From positions 28,845,074 to 28,909,073 of the forward strand of contig JBBMOA010000001.1 in assembly GCA_037954235.1 (NCBI GenBank): a DNA stretch of 64,000 nucleotides. Reading direction: 5' to 3'. Origin of the DNA: Aulostomus chinensis (taxonomy: Eukaryota; Chordata; Actinopteri; Syngnathiformes; Aulostomidae). The stretch's first letter is position 1; every line of letters starts with the position of its first letter. Shown piece by piece: positions 28,701 through 42,153 of this stretch. The translations under genes were made by a program, and so were the position numbers. The notes under the pieces are model-generated. The model was not told the origin of the DNA and searched no databases. It saw nothing but the letters and a program-made list of their open reading frames with translations.

Positions 28701-29363
28701 GTGGTGAGAGTTGCTACGAATCTCAAAATGATGCGACAGTGATGTAGTGAGAGTTGCTACGAACCTAAGAAGTGATGCTACAGTGATGTAATGAGAGTTG
28801 CTACTAATCTCAAAATCATGCTACAGTAATGTCGTGAGAGTTGCTCCGAATCTCAAAATGATGCTAAAGTGATGTAATGAGAGTTGCTACAAACCTAAGA
28901 AGTGATGCTACAGTGATGTGGTGAGAGTTGATAGTAATTTCAAAATCACGCTAAAGTGATGCAATGAGAGTTGCTACTTTCCAAAGAAATGATGCTACAG
29001 TGATGTGGTGAGAGTTGCTACAATCCTCAAAATGATTCTAAAGTGATGTAATGAGAGTTGCTACGAATCTCAAAATGATGCGACAGTGATGTCGTGAGAG
29101 TTGCTACGATCCTCAAAATGATGCTAAAGTGATGTAATGAGAGTTGCGACAAACCTAAGAAGTGATGTTACATTGATGTAGTGAGAGTTGCTACGAACCG
29201 CAAAATGATGCTCCAGTGATATAATGAGGGTTGCTATTTACCTAAGAAATGATGCTACAGTGATGTGGTGAGAGTTGCTACGAACTTCAAAATGATGCTA
29301 CAGTGATATAATGAGAGTTGCTACAAACCTAAGAAATGATGCTACAGTGATGTGGTGAGAGTT
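25733..29363 (+). repeat. Second copy of the 20440-24850 array segment
   Basis: Carries the same ordered monomer variants as the left copy but a single copy of the 780-bp block. Divergence begins near 29355, where tacgaacctc is replaced by a gatagtaatttc-type monomer. Confidence 0.85.
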
Positions 29364-30660
29364 GATAGTAATTTCAAAATGATGCTAAAGCGGTGTAATG
29401 GGAGTTGCTACTTCCCTAAGAAATGATGCTACAATGATGTAGTGAGAGTTGCTACGAACCTCAAAATGATGCTACAGTGATGTGGTGAGAGTTGCTACGA
29501 ACCACAAAATGATGCTACAGTGATGTAATGAGGGTTGCTATTTACCTAAGAAATGATGCTACAGTGATGTGGTGAGAGTTGCTACGAACTTCAAAATGAT
29601 GCTAAAGTGATGTAATGAGAGTTGCTACAAACCTAAGAAGTGATGCTACAGTGATGTGGTGAGAGTTGATAGTAATTTCAAAATGATGCTAAAGCGGTGT
29701 AATGGGAGTTGCTACTTCCCTAAGAAATGATGCTACAATGATGTAGTGAGAGTTGCTACGAACCTCAAAATGATGCTACAGTGATGTGGTGAGAGTTGCT
29801 ACGAACCACAAAATGATGCTACAGTGATGTAATGAGGGTTGCTATTTACCTAAGAAATGATGCTACAGTGATGTGGTGAGAGTTGCTACGAACCTCAAAA
29901 TGATGCTACAGTGATGTGGTGAGAGTTGCTACGAATCTCAAAATGATGCGACAGTGATGTAGTGAGAGTTGCTACGAACCTAAGAAGTGATGCTACAGTG
30001 ATGTAATGAGAGTTGCTACTAATCTCAAAATCATGCTACAGGAATGTCGTGAGAGTTGCTACGAATCTCAAAATGATGCTAAAGTGATGTAATGAGAGTT
30101 GCTACAAACCTAAGAAGTGATGCTACAGTGATGTGGTGAGAGTTGATAGTAATTTCAAAATGATGCTAAAGCGGTGTAATGGGAGTTGCTACTTCCCTAA
30201 GAAATGATGCTACAATGATGTAGTGAGAGTTGCTACGAACCTCAAAATGATGCTACAGTGATGTGGTGAGAGTTGCTACGAACCACAAAATGATGCTACA
30301 GTGATGTAATGAGGGTTGCTATTTACCTAAGAAATGATGCTACAGTGATGTGGTGAGAGTTGCTACGAACCTCAAAATGATGCTACAGTGATGTGGTGAG
30401 AGTTGCTACGAATCTCAAAATGATGCGACAGTGATGTAGTGAGAGTTGCTACGAACCTAAGAAGTGATGCTACAGTGATGTAATGAGAGTTGCTACTAAT
30501 CTCAAAATCATGCTACAGGAATGTCGTGAGAGTTGCTACGAATCTCAAAATGATGCTAAAGTGATGTAATGAGAGTTGCTACAAACCTAAGAAGTGATGC
30601 TACAGTGATGTGGTGAGAGTTGATAGTAATTTCAAAATAATGCTAAAGCGGTGTAATGAG
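29361..30660 (+). repeat. Short higher-order repeats marked by gttgatagtaatttc monomers
   Basis: The marker followed by aaaatgatgctaaagcgg begins at 29361, 29665 and about 30142, spacing 304 and 477 bp (7 and 11 monomers). These are repeated groups of monomers of unequal number, as expected from unequal exchange. Confidence 0.7.
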
Positions 30661-31572
30661 AGTTGCTACTTCCCTAAGAAATGATGCTACAATGATGTAG
30701 TGAGAGTTGCTACGAACCTCAAAATGATGCTACAGTGATGTAATGAGGGTTGCTATTTACCTAAGAAATGATGCTACAGTGATGTGGTGAGAGTTGCTAT
30801 TTACCTAAGAAATGATGCTACAGTGATGTGGTGAGAGTTGCTACGAACCTCAAAATGATGCTACGGTGATGTGGTGAGAGTTGCTACGAATCTCAAAATG
30901 ATGCTAAAGTTATGTAATGAGAGTTGCTACAAACCTAAGAAGTGATGCTACAGTGATGTGGTGAGAGTTGATCGTAATTTCAAAATCACGCTAAAGTGAT
31001 GCAATGAGAGTTGCTACTTTCCTAAGAAATGATGCTACAGTGATGTGGTGAGAGTTGCTACAATCCTCAAAATGATTCTAAAGTGATGTAATGAGAGTTA
31101 CTACGAATCTCAAAATGATGCGACAGTGATGTCGTGAGAGTTGCTACGATCCTCAAAATGATGCTAAAGTGATGTAATGAGAGTTGCGACAAACCTAAGA
31201 AGTGATGTTACATTGATGTCGTGAGAGTTGATAGTAATTTCAAAATAATGTTAAAGCGGTGTAATGAGAGTTGCTACTTCCCTAAGAAATGATGCGACAG
31301 TGATGTGGTGAGAGTTGCTACGAACCTCAAAATGATGGTACAGTGATGTAATGAGGGTTGCTATTTACCTAAGAAATGATGCCACAGTGATGTGGTGAGA
31401 GTTGCTACGAACCTCAAAATGATGCTACAGTGATGTAATGAGAGTTGCTACGAATCTCAAAATGATGCTAAAGTAATGTCGTGAGAGTTGCTACTATCCT
31501 CAAAATAATACAACAGTGATGTAATGAGAGTTGCTACAAACCTAAGAAATGATGCTACAGTGATGTGGTGAG

Positions 31573-32160
31573 AGTTGCTAAACACCAAAAAATGATGCTG
31601 ATAGTGATGTAATGAGAGTTGCTACTCACCTAAGAAATTATGCTACAGTGATGTAGTGAGAGTTGCTACTAACCTCAAAATGATGCTACAGTCCTGTAGT
31701 GAGAGTTGCTACGAACCTAAGAAATTATGCTACAGTAATGTAGTGAGAGTTGCTACTCATCTCAAAATGATGCTCCAGTCATGTAGTGAGAGTTGCGACT
31801 ATCCTTAAAATGATGCGACAGTGATGTAGTGAGAGTTGCTACAAATGTCCAAATGATGCTAGAGTGATGTAATGAGAGTTGCTACAAACCTAAGAAATGA
31901 TGCTACAGTGATGTGGTGAGAGTTGCTAAACACCAAAAAATGATGCTGATAGTGATGTAATGAGAGTTGCTACTCACCTAAGAAATTATGCTACAGTGAT
32001 GTAGTGAGAGTTGCTACTAACCTCAAAATGATGCTACAGTCCTGTAGTGAGAGTTGCTACGAACCTAAGAAATTATGCTACAGTAATGTAGTGAGAGTTG
32101 CTACTCATCTCAAAATGATGCTCCAGTCATGTAGTGAGAGTTGCGACTATCCTTAAAATG
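31573..32160 (+). repeat. 348-bp (8-monomer) duplication
   Basis: The distinctive gctaaacaccaaaaaatgat monomer occurs at about 31577 and 31925 with the same following monomers, an exact 348-bp shift. It lies at the transition from the homogeneous to the more diverged part of the array. Confidence 0.8.
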
Positions 32161-32970
32161 ATGCTACAGTGATGTAATGAGAGTTGCGAAAAACCTAAGA
32201 AGTGATTCTACAGTGATGTGGTGAGAGTTGATACGAATTTCAAAATAATGCTAAAGTGGTGGAGTGAGAGTTGCTACGAACCGCAAAATGATGCTACAGT
32301 GATGTAATGAGAGTTGCTACATACCTAAGAAGTGATGCTACAGTGATGTGGTGAGAGTTGCCACGAACCTCAAATGATGCTACAGTGATGTAATGAGAGT
32401 TGCTTCGAATTTAAAAATGATGCTCCAGTAATGTCGTGAGAGTTGCGACTTTCCTCAATATGATGCGACAATGATGTATTGAGAGTTGCTACGAACCTCA
32501 AAATGATGCTACAGTGATGTAGGGAGAGTTGATACAAATCTAAAAATTATGCTTACAGAGATGTGGTGAGAGTTGCTACAATCCTCAAAATGATGCTACA
32601 GTTATGTTATGACAGTTGCTACTAACCTACGAAATTATGCTGACAGTGTTGTGGTGAGAGTTGATAGTAATTTCAAAATCATGCTAAAGTGATGCAATGA
32701 GAGTTGCTTGTAACCAAAGAAATGATGCTACAGTGATGTCATGGGAGTTGCTACTAACCTAAGAAATGATGCTGCAGTGATGAAATGAGAGTTGCGACAA
32801 TTGTCAAAATGATGCGACAGTGATGTAGTGAGAGTTGCTACTATCCTGAAAATGAGGTGACAGTGATGTTGTGAGAGTTCATACGAATCTCAAAATGAAG
32901 CTGACAGTGATGTGGTGAGAGTTGATAGTAATTTCAAAATCACGCTAAAGTGATGTAATGAGAGTTGCTA

Positions 32971-33838
32971 CTTACCTAATAAATTATGCTACAGTGATGT
33001 TGTGAGAGTTGCTACAATCCTCAAAATGATTCTACAGTGATGTTATGACAGTTGCGACTAACCTCAGAAATTATGCTGACAGTGTTGTGGTGAGAGTTGA
33101 TAGTAATTTCAAAATCATGCTGAAGTGATGAAATGAGAGTTGCTTATAACCGAAGAAATGATGCTACAGTGATGTAGGCAGAGTTGCTACGATGCTCAAA
33201 TTGATGTTTCCAGTAATGCAGTGAGAGTTGCTACAAACCTCAAAATGATGCTACAGTGATGTCATGGGAGTTGCTACTAACGTAAGAAATGATGCTACAG
33301 TGATGAAATGAGAGTTGCTACAATTGTCAAAATGATGTGACAGTAATGTAGTGGGAGTTGCTACGATCCTCAAAATGATGCGACAGTGATGTGGTGAGAG
33401 TTGCTACTTACCTAAGAAATGATGCTACAGTGATGTGGTGAGAGTTGCTAGAAACCTCAAAATGATGCTACAGTGATGTAATGAGAGTTGCTACGAATCT
33501 CAAAATGATGTGACAGTAATGTCGTGAGAGTTGCGACTATCCTCAAAATGATGCGACAGTGATGTCTTGAGAGTTGCTCCGATCCACAAAATGATGCTAA
33601 AGTGATGTCATGAGAGTTGAGACCAACCTAAGAAGTGATGCTACAGTGATGTGGTGAGAGCTGATACTAATTTCAAAATAATGCTAAAGTGGTGTAGTGA
33701 GAGTTGCTACGAACCGCAATATGATGCTACAGTGATGTGGTGAGAGTCGCTACGAATCTCAAAATGATGCTACAGTGATGTTATGACAGTTTCTACTAAC
33801 CTAAGAAATTATGTTGACAGTGATGTGGTGAGAGTTGA
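32971..33838 (+). repeat. Diverged-zone block repeated at 36741-37608
   Basis: Constant 3770-bp offset, with shared rarities such as ctaataaattatgctacag, ttatgacagttgcgac and gatgtttccagtaatgcag. The copies part at 33838/37608. Confidence 0.8.
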
Positions 33839-33920
33839 AACTATCCTCACTATGAGGTGACAGTGATGTCGTAAGAGTTGATACGAATCTCAAAATGATG
33901 CTTACAGTGATGTGGTGAGA

Positions 33921-35010
33921 GTTGCAACTTACCTAATAAATGATGCTACAGTAATGTGGTGAGAGTTGCTACGAACCTCAAAATGATGCTACAGTAATGT
34001 CGTGAGAGTTGCTACGATCCTCAAAATGATGCTAAAGTGATGTAATGAGAGTTGCGACAAACCTAAGAAGTGATGCTACAGTGATGTGGTGAGAGTTGAT
34101 ACTAATTTCAATATAATGCTAAAGTCGTGTAGTGAGAGTTGCTACGAACCGCAGAATGATGCTACAGTGATGTAATGAGAGTTGCTACTTACCTAAGAAA
34201 TGATGCAACAGTGATGTGGTGAGAGTTGCTACGAACCTCAAAATGATGCTACAGTGATGTAATGAGAGTTGCTAGGAATCTCAAAATGATGCTCCAGTCA
34301 TGTCGTGAGAGTTGCGACTATCCTAAAAATGATGCTACAGTGATGTAAGGAGAGTTGCTACAAATGTCCAAATGATGCTAGAGTGATGTAATGAGAGTTG
34401 CTACAAACCTAAGAAATGATGCTACAGTGATGTAATCAGAGTTGCTACAAACCTAAGAAATGATGCTGACAGTGATGTGGTGAGAGTTGATAGTAATTTC
34501 AAAATAACGCTAAAGTGATGTAATGAGAGATGCTACTTACCAAAGAAATGATGCTACAGTGATGTGGTGAGAGTTGCGACGAACCTCAAAATGATGCTAC
34601 AGTGATGTGGTGAGATTTGCTACTAATTTCAAAATAATGCTAAAGTGGTGTAGTGAGTGTTGCTACGAACCGCAAAATGATGCAACAGTGATGTAATGAG
34701 AGTTGCTTCAAATGTCCAAATGCTGCCAGAGTGATGTAATGAGAGTTGGTACAAACCTAACAAATGATGCTACAGTGATGTCATGAGAGTTGCTATCTAC
34801 CTAAGAAATGATGCTACAGTGATGTGGTGAGAGTTGCTACGAACCTCAAAATGATGCTACAGTGATGGAATGAGAGTTGCAACAAACCGAAGAAATGATG
34901 CTACAGTGATGTGGTGAGAGTTCATCGTAATTTCAAAATCATGCTAAAGTGATGTAATGAGAGTTGCTACTTACCTAAGAAATGATGCTACAGTGATGTG
35001 GTGAGAGTTG
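33921..35010 (+). repeat. Diverged-zone block repeated at 38167-39256
   Basis: Constant 4246-bp offset from gttgcaacttacctaataaa onward, including private variants such as ctaggaatctc and aaatgctgccagagtg. Another pair (about 35756-36060 and 39778-40080) shares the motif gaaactatcctcactatgag. Confidence 0.8.
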
Positions 35011-38000
35011 CTACGAATCTCAAAATGATGCGACAGTGATGTCGCGAGAGTTGCGACTATCCTAAAAATGATGCGACAGTGATGTAGTGAGAGTTGCTAC
35101 AAATGTCCAAATGATGCTAGAGTGATGTAATGAGAGTTGCTACAAACCTAAGAAATGATGCTACAGTGATGTAATCAGAGTTGCTACAAACCTAAGAAAT
35201 GATCCTACAGTGATGTGGTGAGAGTTGATAGTAATTTCAAAATAACGCTAAAGTGATGTAATGAGAGATGCTACTTACCAAAGAAATGATGCTACAGTGA
35301 TGTGGTGAGAGTTGCAACGAACCTCAAAATGATGCTACAGTGATGTAATGAGAGTTGCGACAAACCTAAGAAGTGATGCTACAGTGATGTGGTGAGAGTT
35401 GCTATTAATTTCAAAATAATGCTAAAGTGGTGTAGTGAGAGTTGCTACGAACCGCAAAATGATGCTACAGTGATGTAATGAGAGTTTCTACTTACCTAAG
35501 AAATGATGCTACAGTGATGTGGTGAGAGTTGCTATGAATCTCAAAATTATGCTACAGTGATGTTATGACAGTTTCTACTAACCTAAGAAATTATGCTGAC
35601 AGTGTTGTGGTGAGAGTTGATAGTAATTTCAAAATCATGCTAAAGTGATGTCATGAGAGTTGCTTATAACCGAAGAAATGATGCCACAGTGATGTAAGCA
35701 GAGTTGCTACGATGCTCAAATTGATGCTTCCAGTAATGTAGTGAGAGTTGCTACGAACCTCAAAATGATGCTACAGTGATGTCATGGGAGTTGCTACTAA
35801 CCTAAGAAATGATGCTACAGTGATGAAATGAGAGTTGCTACAAATGTCAAAATGATGCGACAGTGATGTAGTGAGAGTTGCTACGATCCTCAAAATGATG
35901 CTACAGTGATGTGGTGAGAGTTGAAACTATCCTCACTATGAGGTGACAGTGATGTCGTAAGAGTTGATACGAATCTCAAAATCATGCTACAGTGATGTGG
36001 TGAGAGTTACAACTTACCTAATAAATGATGCTACAGTGATGTGGTGGGAGTTGCGACGAACCTCACAATAATGCTACAGTGATGTGGTGAGAGTTGCTAC
36101 TTACCTAAGAAATGATGCTACAGTGATGTAGTGAGAGTTGCTACTTACCTAAGAAATGATGCTACAGTGATGTAGTGAGAGTTGCTACGATCCTCAAAAT
36201 GATGCTAAAGTGATGTAATGAGAGTTGCGACAAACCTAAGAAGTGATGCTAGAGTGCATTGCTGCTTACCTAAGAAATGATCCTTTTGTGATGTGGTGAG
36301 AGTTGCGACTATCCTCAAAATGATGCGACAGTGATGTAGTGAGAGTTGCTACGAACCTCAAAATGATGCCACAGTGATGTAATGAGAGTTGCAACGAATC
36401 TCAAAATGATGCTACAGTAATATCGCGAGAGTTGCAACTATCCTCAAAATGATGCGACAGTGATGTAGTGAGAGTTGCTACGATCCTCAAAATGATGCGA
36501 CAGTGATCTGGTGAGAGCTGCTATGATCCTCAAAATGAGGTGGCAGTTATGTAGTAAGAGTTGATACTAATCTCAAAATGATGCTGACCGTGATGTGGTG
36601 AGAGTTGATAGTAATTTCAAAATCACGCTAAAGTGATGTAATGAGAGTTGCTACTTACCTAAGAAATGATGCTACAGTGATGTGGTGAGAGTTGCTACGA
36701 ACCTCAAAATGATGCTACAGTGATGTGGTGAGAGTTGCTACTTACCTAATAAATTATGCTACAGTGATGTTGTGAGAGTTGCTACAATCCTCAAAATGAT
36801 GCTACAGTGATGTTATGACAGTTGCGACTAACCTCAGAAATTATGCTGACAGTGTTGTGGTGAGAGTTGATAGTAATTTCAAAATCATGCTGAAGTGATG
36901 AAATGAGAGTTGCTTATAACCGAAGAAATGATGCTACAGTGATGTAGGCAGAGTTGCTACGATGCTCAAATTGATGTTTCCAGTAATGCAGTGAGAGTTG
37001 CTACAAACCTCAAAATGATGCTACAGTGATGTCATGGGAGTTGCTACTAACGTAAGAAATGATGCTACAGTGATGAAATGAGAGTTGCTACAATTGTCAA
37101 AATGATGTGACAGTAATGTAGTGGGAGTTGCTACGATCCTCAAAATGATGCTACAGTGATGTGGTGAGAGTTGCTACTTACCTAAGAAATGATGCTACAG
37201 TGATGTGGTGAGAGTTGCTAGAAACCTCAAAATGATGCTACAGTGATGTAATGAGAGTTGCTACGAATCTCAAAATGATGTGACAGTAATGTCGTGAGAG
37301 TTGCGACTATCCTCAAAATGATGCGACAGTGATGTCTTGAGAGTTGCTCCGATCCACAAAATGATGCTAAAGTGATGTCATGAGAGTTGAGACCAACCTA
37401 AGAAGTGATGCTACAGTGATGTGGTGAGAGTTGATACTAATTTCAAAATAATGCTAAAGTGGTGTAGTGAGAGTTGCTACGAACCGCAATATGATGCTAC
37501 AGTGATGTGGTGAGAGTCGCTACGAATCTCAAAATGATGCTACAGTGATGTTATGACAGTTTCTACTAACCTAAGAAATTATGTTGACAGTGATGTGGTG
37601 AGAGTTGATAGTAATTTCAAAATCACGCTAAAGTGATGTAATGAGAGTTGCTACATATCTAAGAAATGATGCTACAGTGATGTGTTGAGAGTTGCTACGA
37701 ACCTCAAAATGATGCTACAGTAATGTCGTGAGAGTTGCTACGATCCTCAAAATGATGCTACAGTGATGTAATGAGAGTTGCTAGGAATCTCAAAATGATG
37801 CTCCAGTAATGTCGTGAGACTTGCGACTATCCTAAAAACGATGCTACAGTGATGTAAGGAGAGTTGCTACAAATGTCCAAATGATGCTAGATTGATGTAA
37901 TGAGAGTTGCGACAAACCTAAGAAGTGATGCTACAGTGATGTGGTGAGAGTTGCTACTAATTTCAAAATAATGCTAAAGTGGTGTAGTGAGAGTTGCTAC

Positions 38001-41000
38001 GAACCTCAAAATGATGCTACAGTGATGTCATGGGAGTTGCTACTAACCTAAGAAATGATGCTACAGTGATGAAATGAGAGTTGCTACAAATGTCAAAATG
38101 ATGCGACAGTGATGTAGTGAGAGTTGCTACGAACCACAAAATGATGCTGACAGTGATGTGGTGAGAGTTGCAACTTACCTAATAAATGATGCTACAGTAA
38201 TGTGGTGAGAGTTGCTACGAACCTCAAAATGATGCTACAGTAATGTCGTGAGAGTTGCTACGATCCTCAAAATGATGCTAAAGTGATGTAATGAGAGTTG
38301 CGACAAACCTAAGAAGTGATGCTACAGTGATGTGGTGAGAGTTGATACTAATTTCAAAATAATGCTAAAGTCGTGTAGTGAGAGTTGCTACGAACCGCAG
38401 AATGATGCTACAGTGATGTAATGAGAGTTGCTACTTACCTAAGAAATGATGCAACAGTGATGTGGTGAGAGTTGCTACGAACCTCAAAATGATGCTACAG
38501 TGATGTAATGAGAGTTGCTAGGAATCTCAAAATGATGCTCCAGTCATGTCGTGAGAGTTGCGACTATCCTAAAAATGATGCTACAGTGATGTAAGGAGAG
38601 TTGCTACAAATGTCCAAATGATGCTAGAGTGATGTAATGAGAGTTGCTACAAACCTAAGAAATGATGCTACAGTGATGTAATCAGAGTTGCTACAAACCT
38701 AAGAAATGATGCTGACAGTGATGTGGTGAGAGTTGATAGTAATTTCAAAATAACGCTAAAGTGATGTAATGAGAGATGCTACTTACCAAAGAAATGATGC
38801 TACAGTGATGTGGTGAGAGTTGCGACGAACCTCAAAATGATGCTACAGTGATGTGGTGAGATTTGCTACTAATTTCAAAATAATGCTAAAGTGGTGTAGT
38901 GAGAGTTGCTACGAACCGCAAAATGATGCAACAGTGATGTAATGAGAGTTGCTTCAAATGTCCAAATGCTGCCAGAGTGATGTAATGAGAGTTGGTACAA
39001 ACCTAACAAATGATGCTACAGTGATGTCATGAGAGTTGCTATCTACCTAAGAAATGATGCTACAGTGATGTGGTGAGAGTTGCTACGAACCTCAAAATGA
39101 TGCTACAGTGATGGAATGAGAGTTGCAACAAACCGAAGAAATGATGCTACAGTGATGTGGTGAGAGTTCATCGTAATTTCAAAATCATGCTAAAGTGATG
39201 TAATGAGAGTTGCTACTTACCTAAGAAATGATGCTACAGTGATGTGGTGAGAGTTGCTACGAACCTCAAAATGATGCTACAGTTATATGAGAGTTGCTAC
39301 TTACCTAAGAAATGATGCTACAGTGATGTAATGAGAGTTGCTACGAATCTCAAAATGATGCTACTGTGATGTAATGAGAGTTGCGACTATCCTCAAAATG
39401 ATGCGACAGTGATTTAGTGAGCGTTGCAACGAACCTCAAAATGATGCTACAGTAATGTCGTGAGAGTTGCTACAATCCTCAAAATGATGCTAAAGTGATG
39501 TAATGAGAGTTGCGACAAACCTAAGAAGTGATGCTACAGTGATGTGGTGAGAGTTAAGACTAATTTCAAAGTAATGCTAAAGTGGTGTAGTGAGAGTTGC
39601 TACGAACCGCAGAATGATGCTACAGTGATGTGGTGAAAGTTGCTACGAACCTAAAACTGATACTTCCAGTAATGTCGTGAGAGTTGCTACAAACCTCAAA
39701 ATGATGCTGCAGTGATGTAATGAGAGTTGCTACTTACCTAAGAAATGATGCTACAGTGATGTGGTGAGAGTTGCTACGAACCTCAAAATGATGCTACAGT
39801 GATGTCATGGGAGTTGCTACTAACCTAAGAAATGATGCTACAGTGATGAAATGAGAGTTGCTACAAATGTCAAAATGATGCGACAGTGATGTAGTGAGAG
39901 TTGCTACGATCCTCAAAATGATGCTACAGTGATGTGGTGAGAGTTGAAACTATCCTCACTATGAGGTGACAGTGATGTCGTAAGAGTTGATACGAATCTC
40001 AAAATCATGCTACAGTGATGTGGTGAGAGTTACAACTTACCTAATAAATGATGCTACAGTGATGTGGTGAGAGTTGCTACGAACCTCAAAATGATGCTAC
40101 AGTGATGTCATGAGAGTTGCTAGGAATCTCAAAATGATGCTCCAGTAATGTCGTGAGAGTTGCGACTATCCTAAAAATGATGCTACAGTGATGTAACGAG
40201 AGTTGCTACAAATGTCCAAATGATGCGAGAGTGATGTAATGAGAGTTGCTACAAACCTAAGAAATGATGCTACAGTGATGTAATCAGAGTTGCTACAAAC
40301 CTAAGAAATGATGCTACACTGATGTGGTGAGAGTTGATAGTAATTTCAAAATAACACTAAAGTGATGTAATGAGAGATGCTACTTACCAAAGAAATGATG
40401 CTACAGTGATGTGGTGAGAGTTGCTACTAATTTCAAAATAATGCTAAAGTGGTTTAGTGAGAGTTGCGACTATCCTAAAAATGATGCTACAGTGATGTAA
40501 GGAGAGTTGCTACAAATGTCCAAATGATTCTCGAGTGATGTAATGAGAGTTGCTACAAACCTAAGAAATGATGCTACAGTGATGTAATGAGAGTTGCTAC
40601 AAACCTAAGAAATGATGCTAAAGTGATGTAATAAGAGTTGCTACTTACCTTAGAAATGATGCTACAGTGATGTGGTGAGAGTTGCTACGAACCTCAAAAT
40701 GATGCTACAGTTATGTAATGAGAGTTGCTACTTACCTAAGAAATGATGCTACAGTGATGTAATGAGAGTTGCTACGAATCTCAAAATGATGCTACAGTGA
40801 TGTAATGAGAGTTGCGACTATCCTCAAAATGATGCGACAGTGATGTAGTCAGAGTTGCTACGATCCACAAAATGATGCTAAAGTGATGTCATGAGAGTTG
40901 AGACTAACCTAAGAAGTGATGCTACAGTGATGTGGTGAGAGTTGATACTAATTTCAAAATAATGCTAAAGTGGTGCAGTGAGAGTTGCTACGAACCGCAA

Positions 41001-41915
41001 AATGATGCTACAGTGATGTAATGAGAGTTGCTACTTACCTAAGAAATGATGCTACAGTGATGTGGTGAGAGTTGCTACGAACCTCAAAATGATGCTACAG
41101 TGATGTAATGAGAGTTGCAACGAATCTCAAAATGATGCGACAGTGATGTCGCGAGAGTTGCGACTATCCTAAAAATGATGCGACAGTGATGTAGTGAGAG
41201 TTGCTACGATCCTCAAAATGATGCTGCAGTGATGAAGTGAGAGTTGTTACGATTCTCAAAATGAGGTGACAGTGATGTGGTGAGAGTTGCTACGAACCTC
41301 AAAATGATGCTACAGTGATGTAATGAGAGTTGCGACAAATGTCCAAATGATGCTAGAGTGATGTAATGAGAGTTGCTACTTACCTAAGAAATGATGCTGA
41401 CAGTGATGTGGTGAGAGTTGCTACGAATCTCAAAATGATGCTACTGTTATGGAATGAGAGTTGCTACTTACCTAAGAAATGATGCTACAGTGATGTGGTG
41501 AGAGTTGCTACGAACCTCAAAATGATGCTACAGTGATGGAATGAGAGTTGCTACGAATCTCAAAATGATGCTAAAGTGATGTCGCGAGAGTTGCGACTAT
41601 TCTCAAAATGATGCGACAGTGATGTAGTAAGAGTTGCTACGATCCTCAAAATGATGCGACAGTTATGTAATGAGAGTTGCTACGATCCTCAAAATGATGC
41701 GACAGTGATGTGGTGAGAGTTGCTACGATCCTCAAAATTAGGTGGCAGTTATGTAGTGAGAGTTGCTACGAACGTAAGAAATGATGCTACAATGATGTAA
41801 TGAGAGTTGCTACTTACCTACGAAATGATGCGACAGTGATGTGATAATTGCGATGAAGCTCATAATGAAACTACAGTGATGTAGTGAGAGTTGCTACGAA
41901 CCTCAAAGTGATGCA

Positions 41916-42153
41916 GGGTGACTTTGTGGAAAGTCTTGCACTCCCAACACATTCATTCTCATGAATGCAGTGACAGGTCAGAGCCAAGGGAGCCTCCATG
42001 TCCACAGATGTCCACATGGCAGCTGGACTTCCTTTTTCACTCCTTCCCGTTCCTCCTGGTACTTTTGGCCACCGTTTGTTTGATGGTCTGAAAATGACAC
42101 CCAGAGTAAATCAATACATTGAAATTAGAGATGAAATAAACTGGAGATATCAA
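41916..42153. other. Array-flanking unique sequence
   Basis: First non-satellite DNA to the right of the array. I see no gene, RNA or recognised repeat in it. Confidence 0.5.

Larger units (their letters stand above)
1..41915 (+). repeat. Giant 43/44-bp satellite array
   Basis: Head-to-tail tandem array, open at the left window edge and ending near 41915, where the pattern dissolves after cctcaaagtgatgca. Two interchangeable monomer forms are visible. A 43-bp form carries tacgaacctcaaaatgatg. A 44-bp form carries tatttacctaagaaatgatg. They often alternate as an 87-bp dimer. A core shared by nearly all copies is tgatgctacagtgatgt followed by gagagttgctac. At ~43.5 bp per unit the window holds about 960 copies. 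TGA, TAA and TAG triplets recur in all frames, and no open frame of 60 codons exists here. No other element interrupts the array. I saw no CENP-B-like box. A centromeric, pericentromeric or subtelomeric location is possible but is inference only. Confidence 0.97.

Noticed and set aside
1..41915. CRISPR-like regular repeats
   Set aside because: There are no unique spacers. The whole unit repeats, and the context is vertebrate.
1..41915. C/D-box snoRNA-like words (atgatg...ctga) in satellite monomers
   Set aside because: The C box lacks its final A, a D box is absent from most monomers, and no terminal stem pairs around them.
1..41915. Telomeric repeat or CENP-B box
   Set aside because: No TTAGGG arrays or TTCG....A..CGGG motif were seen in the monomers.
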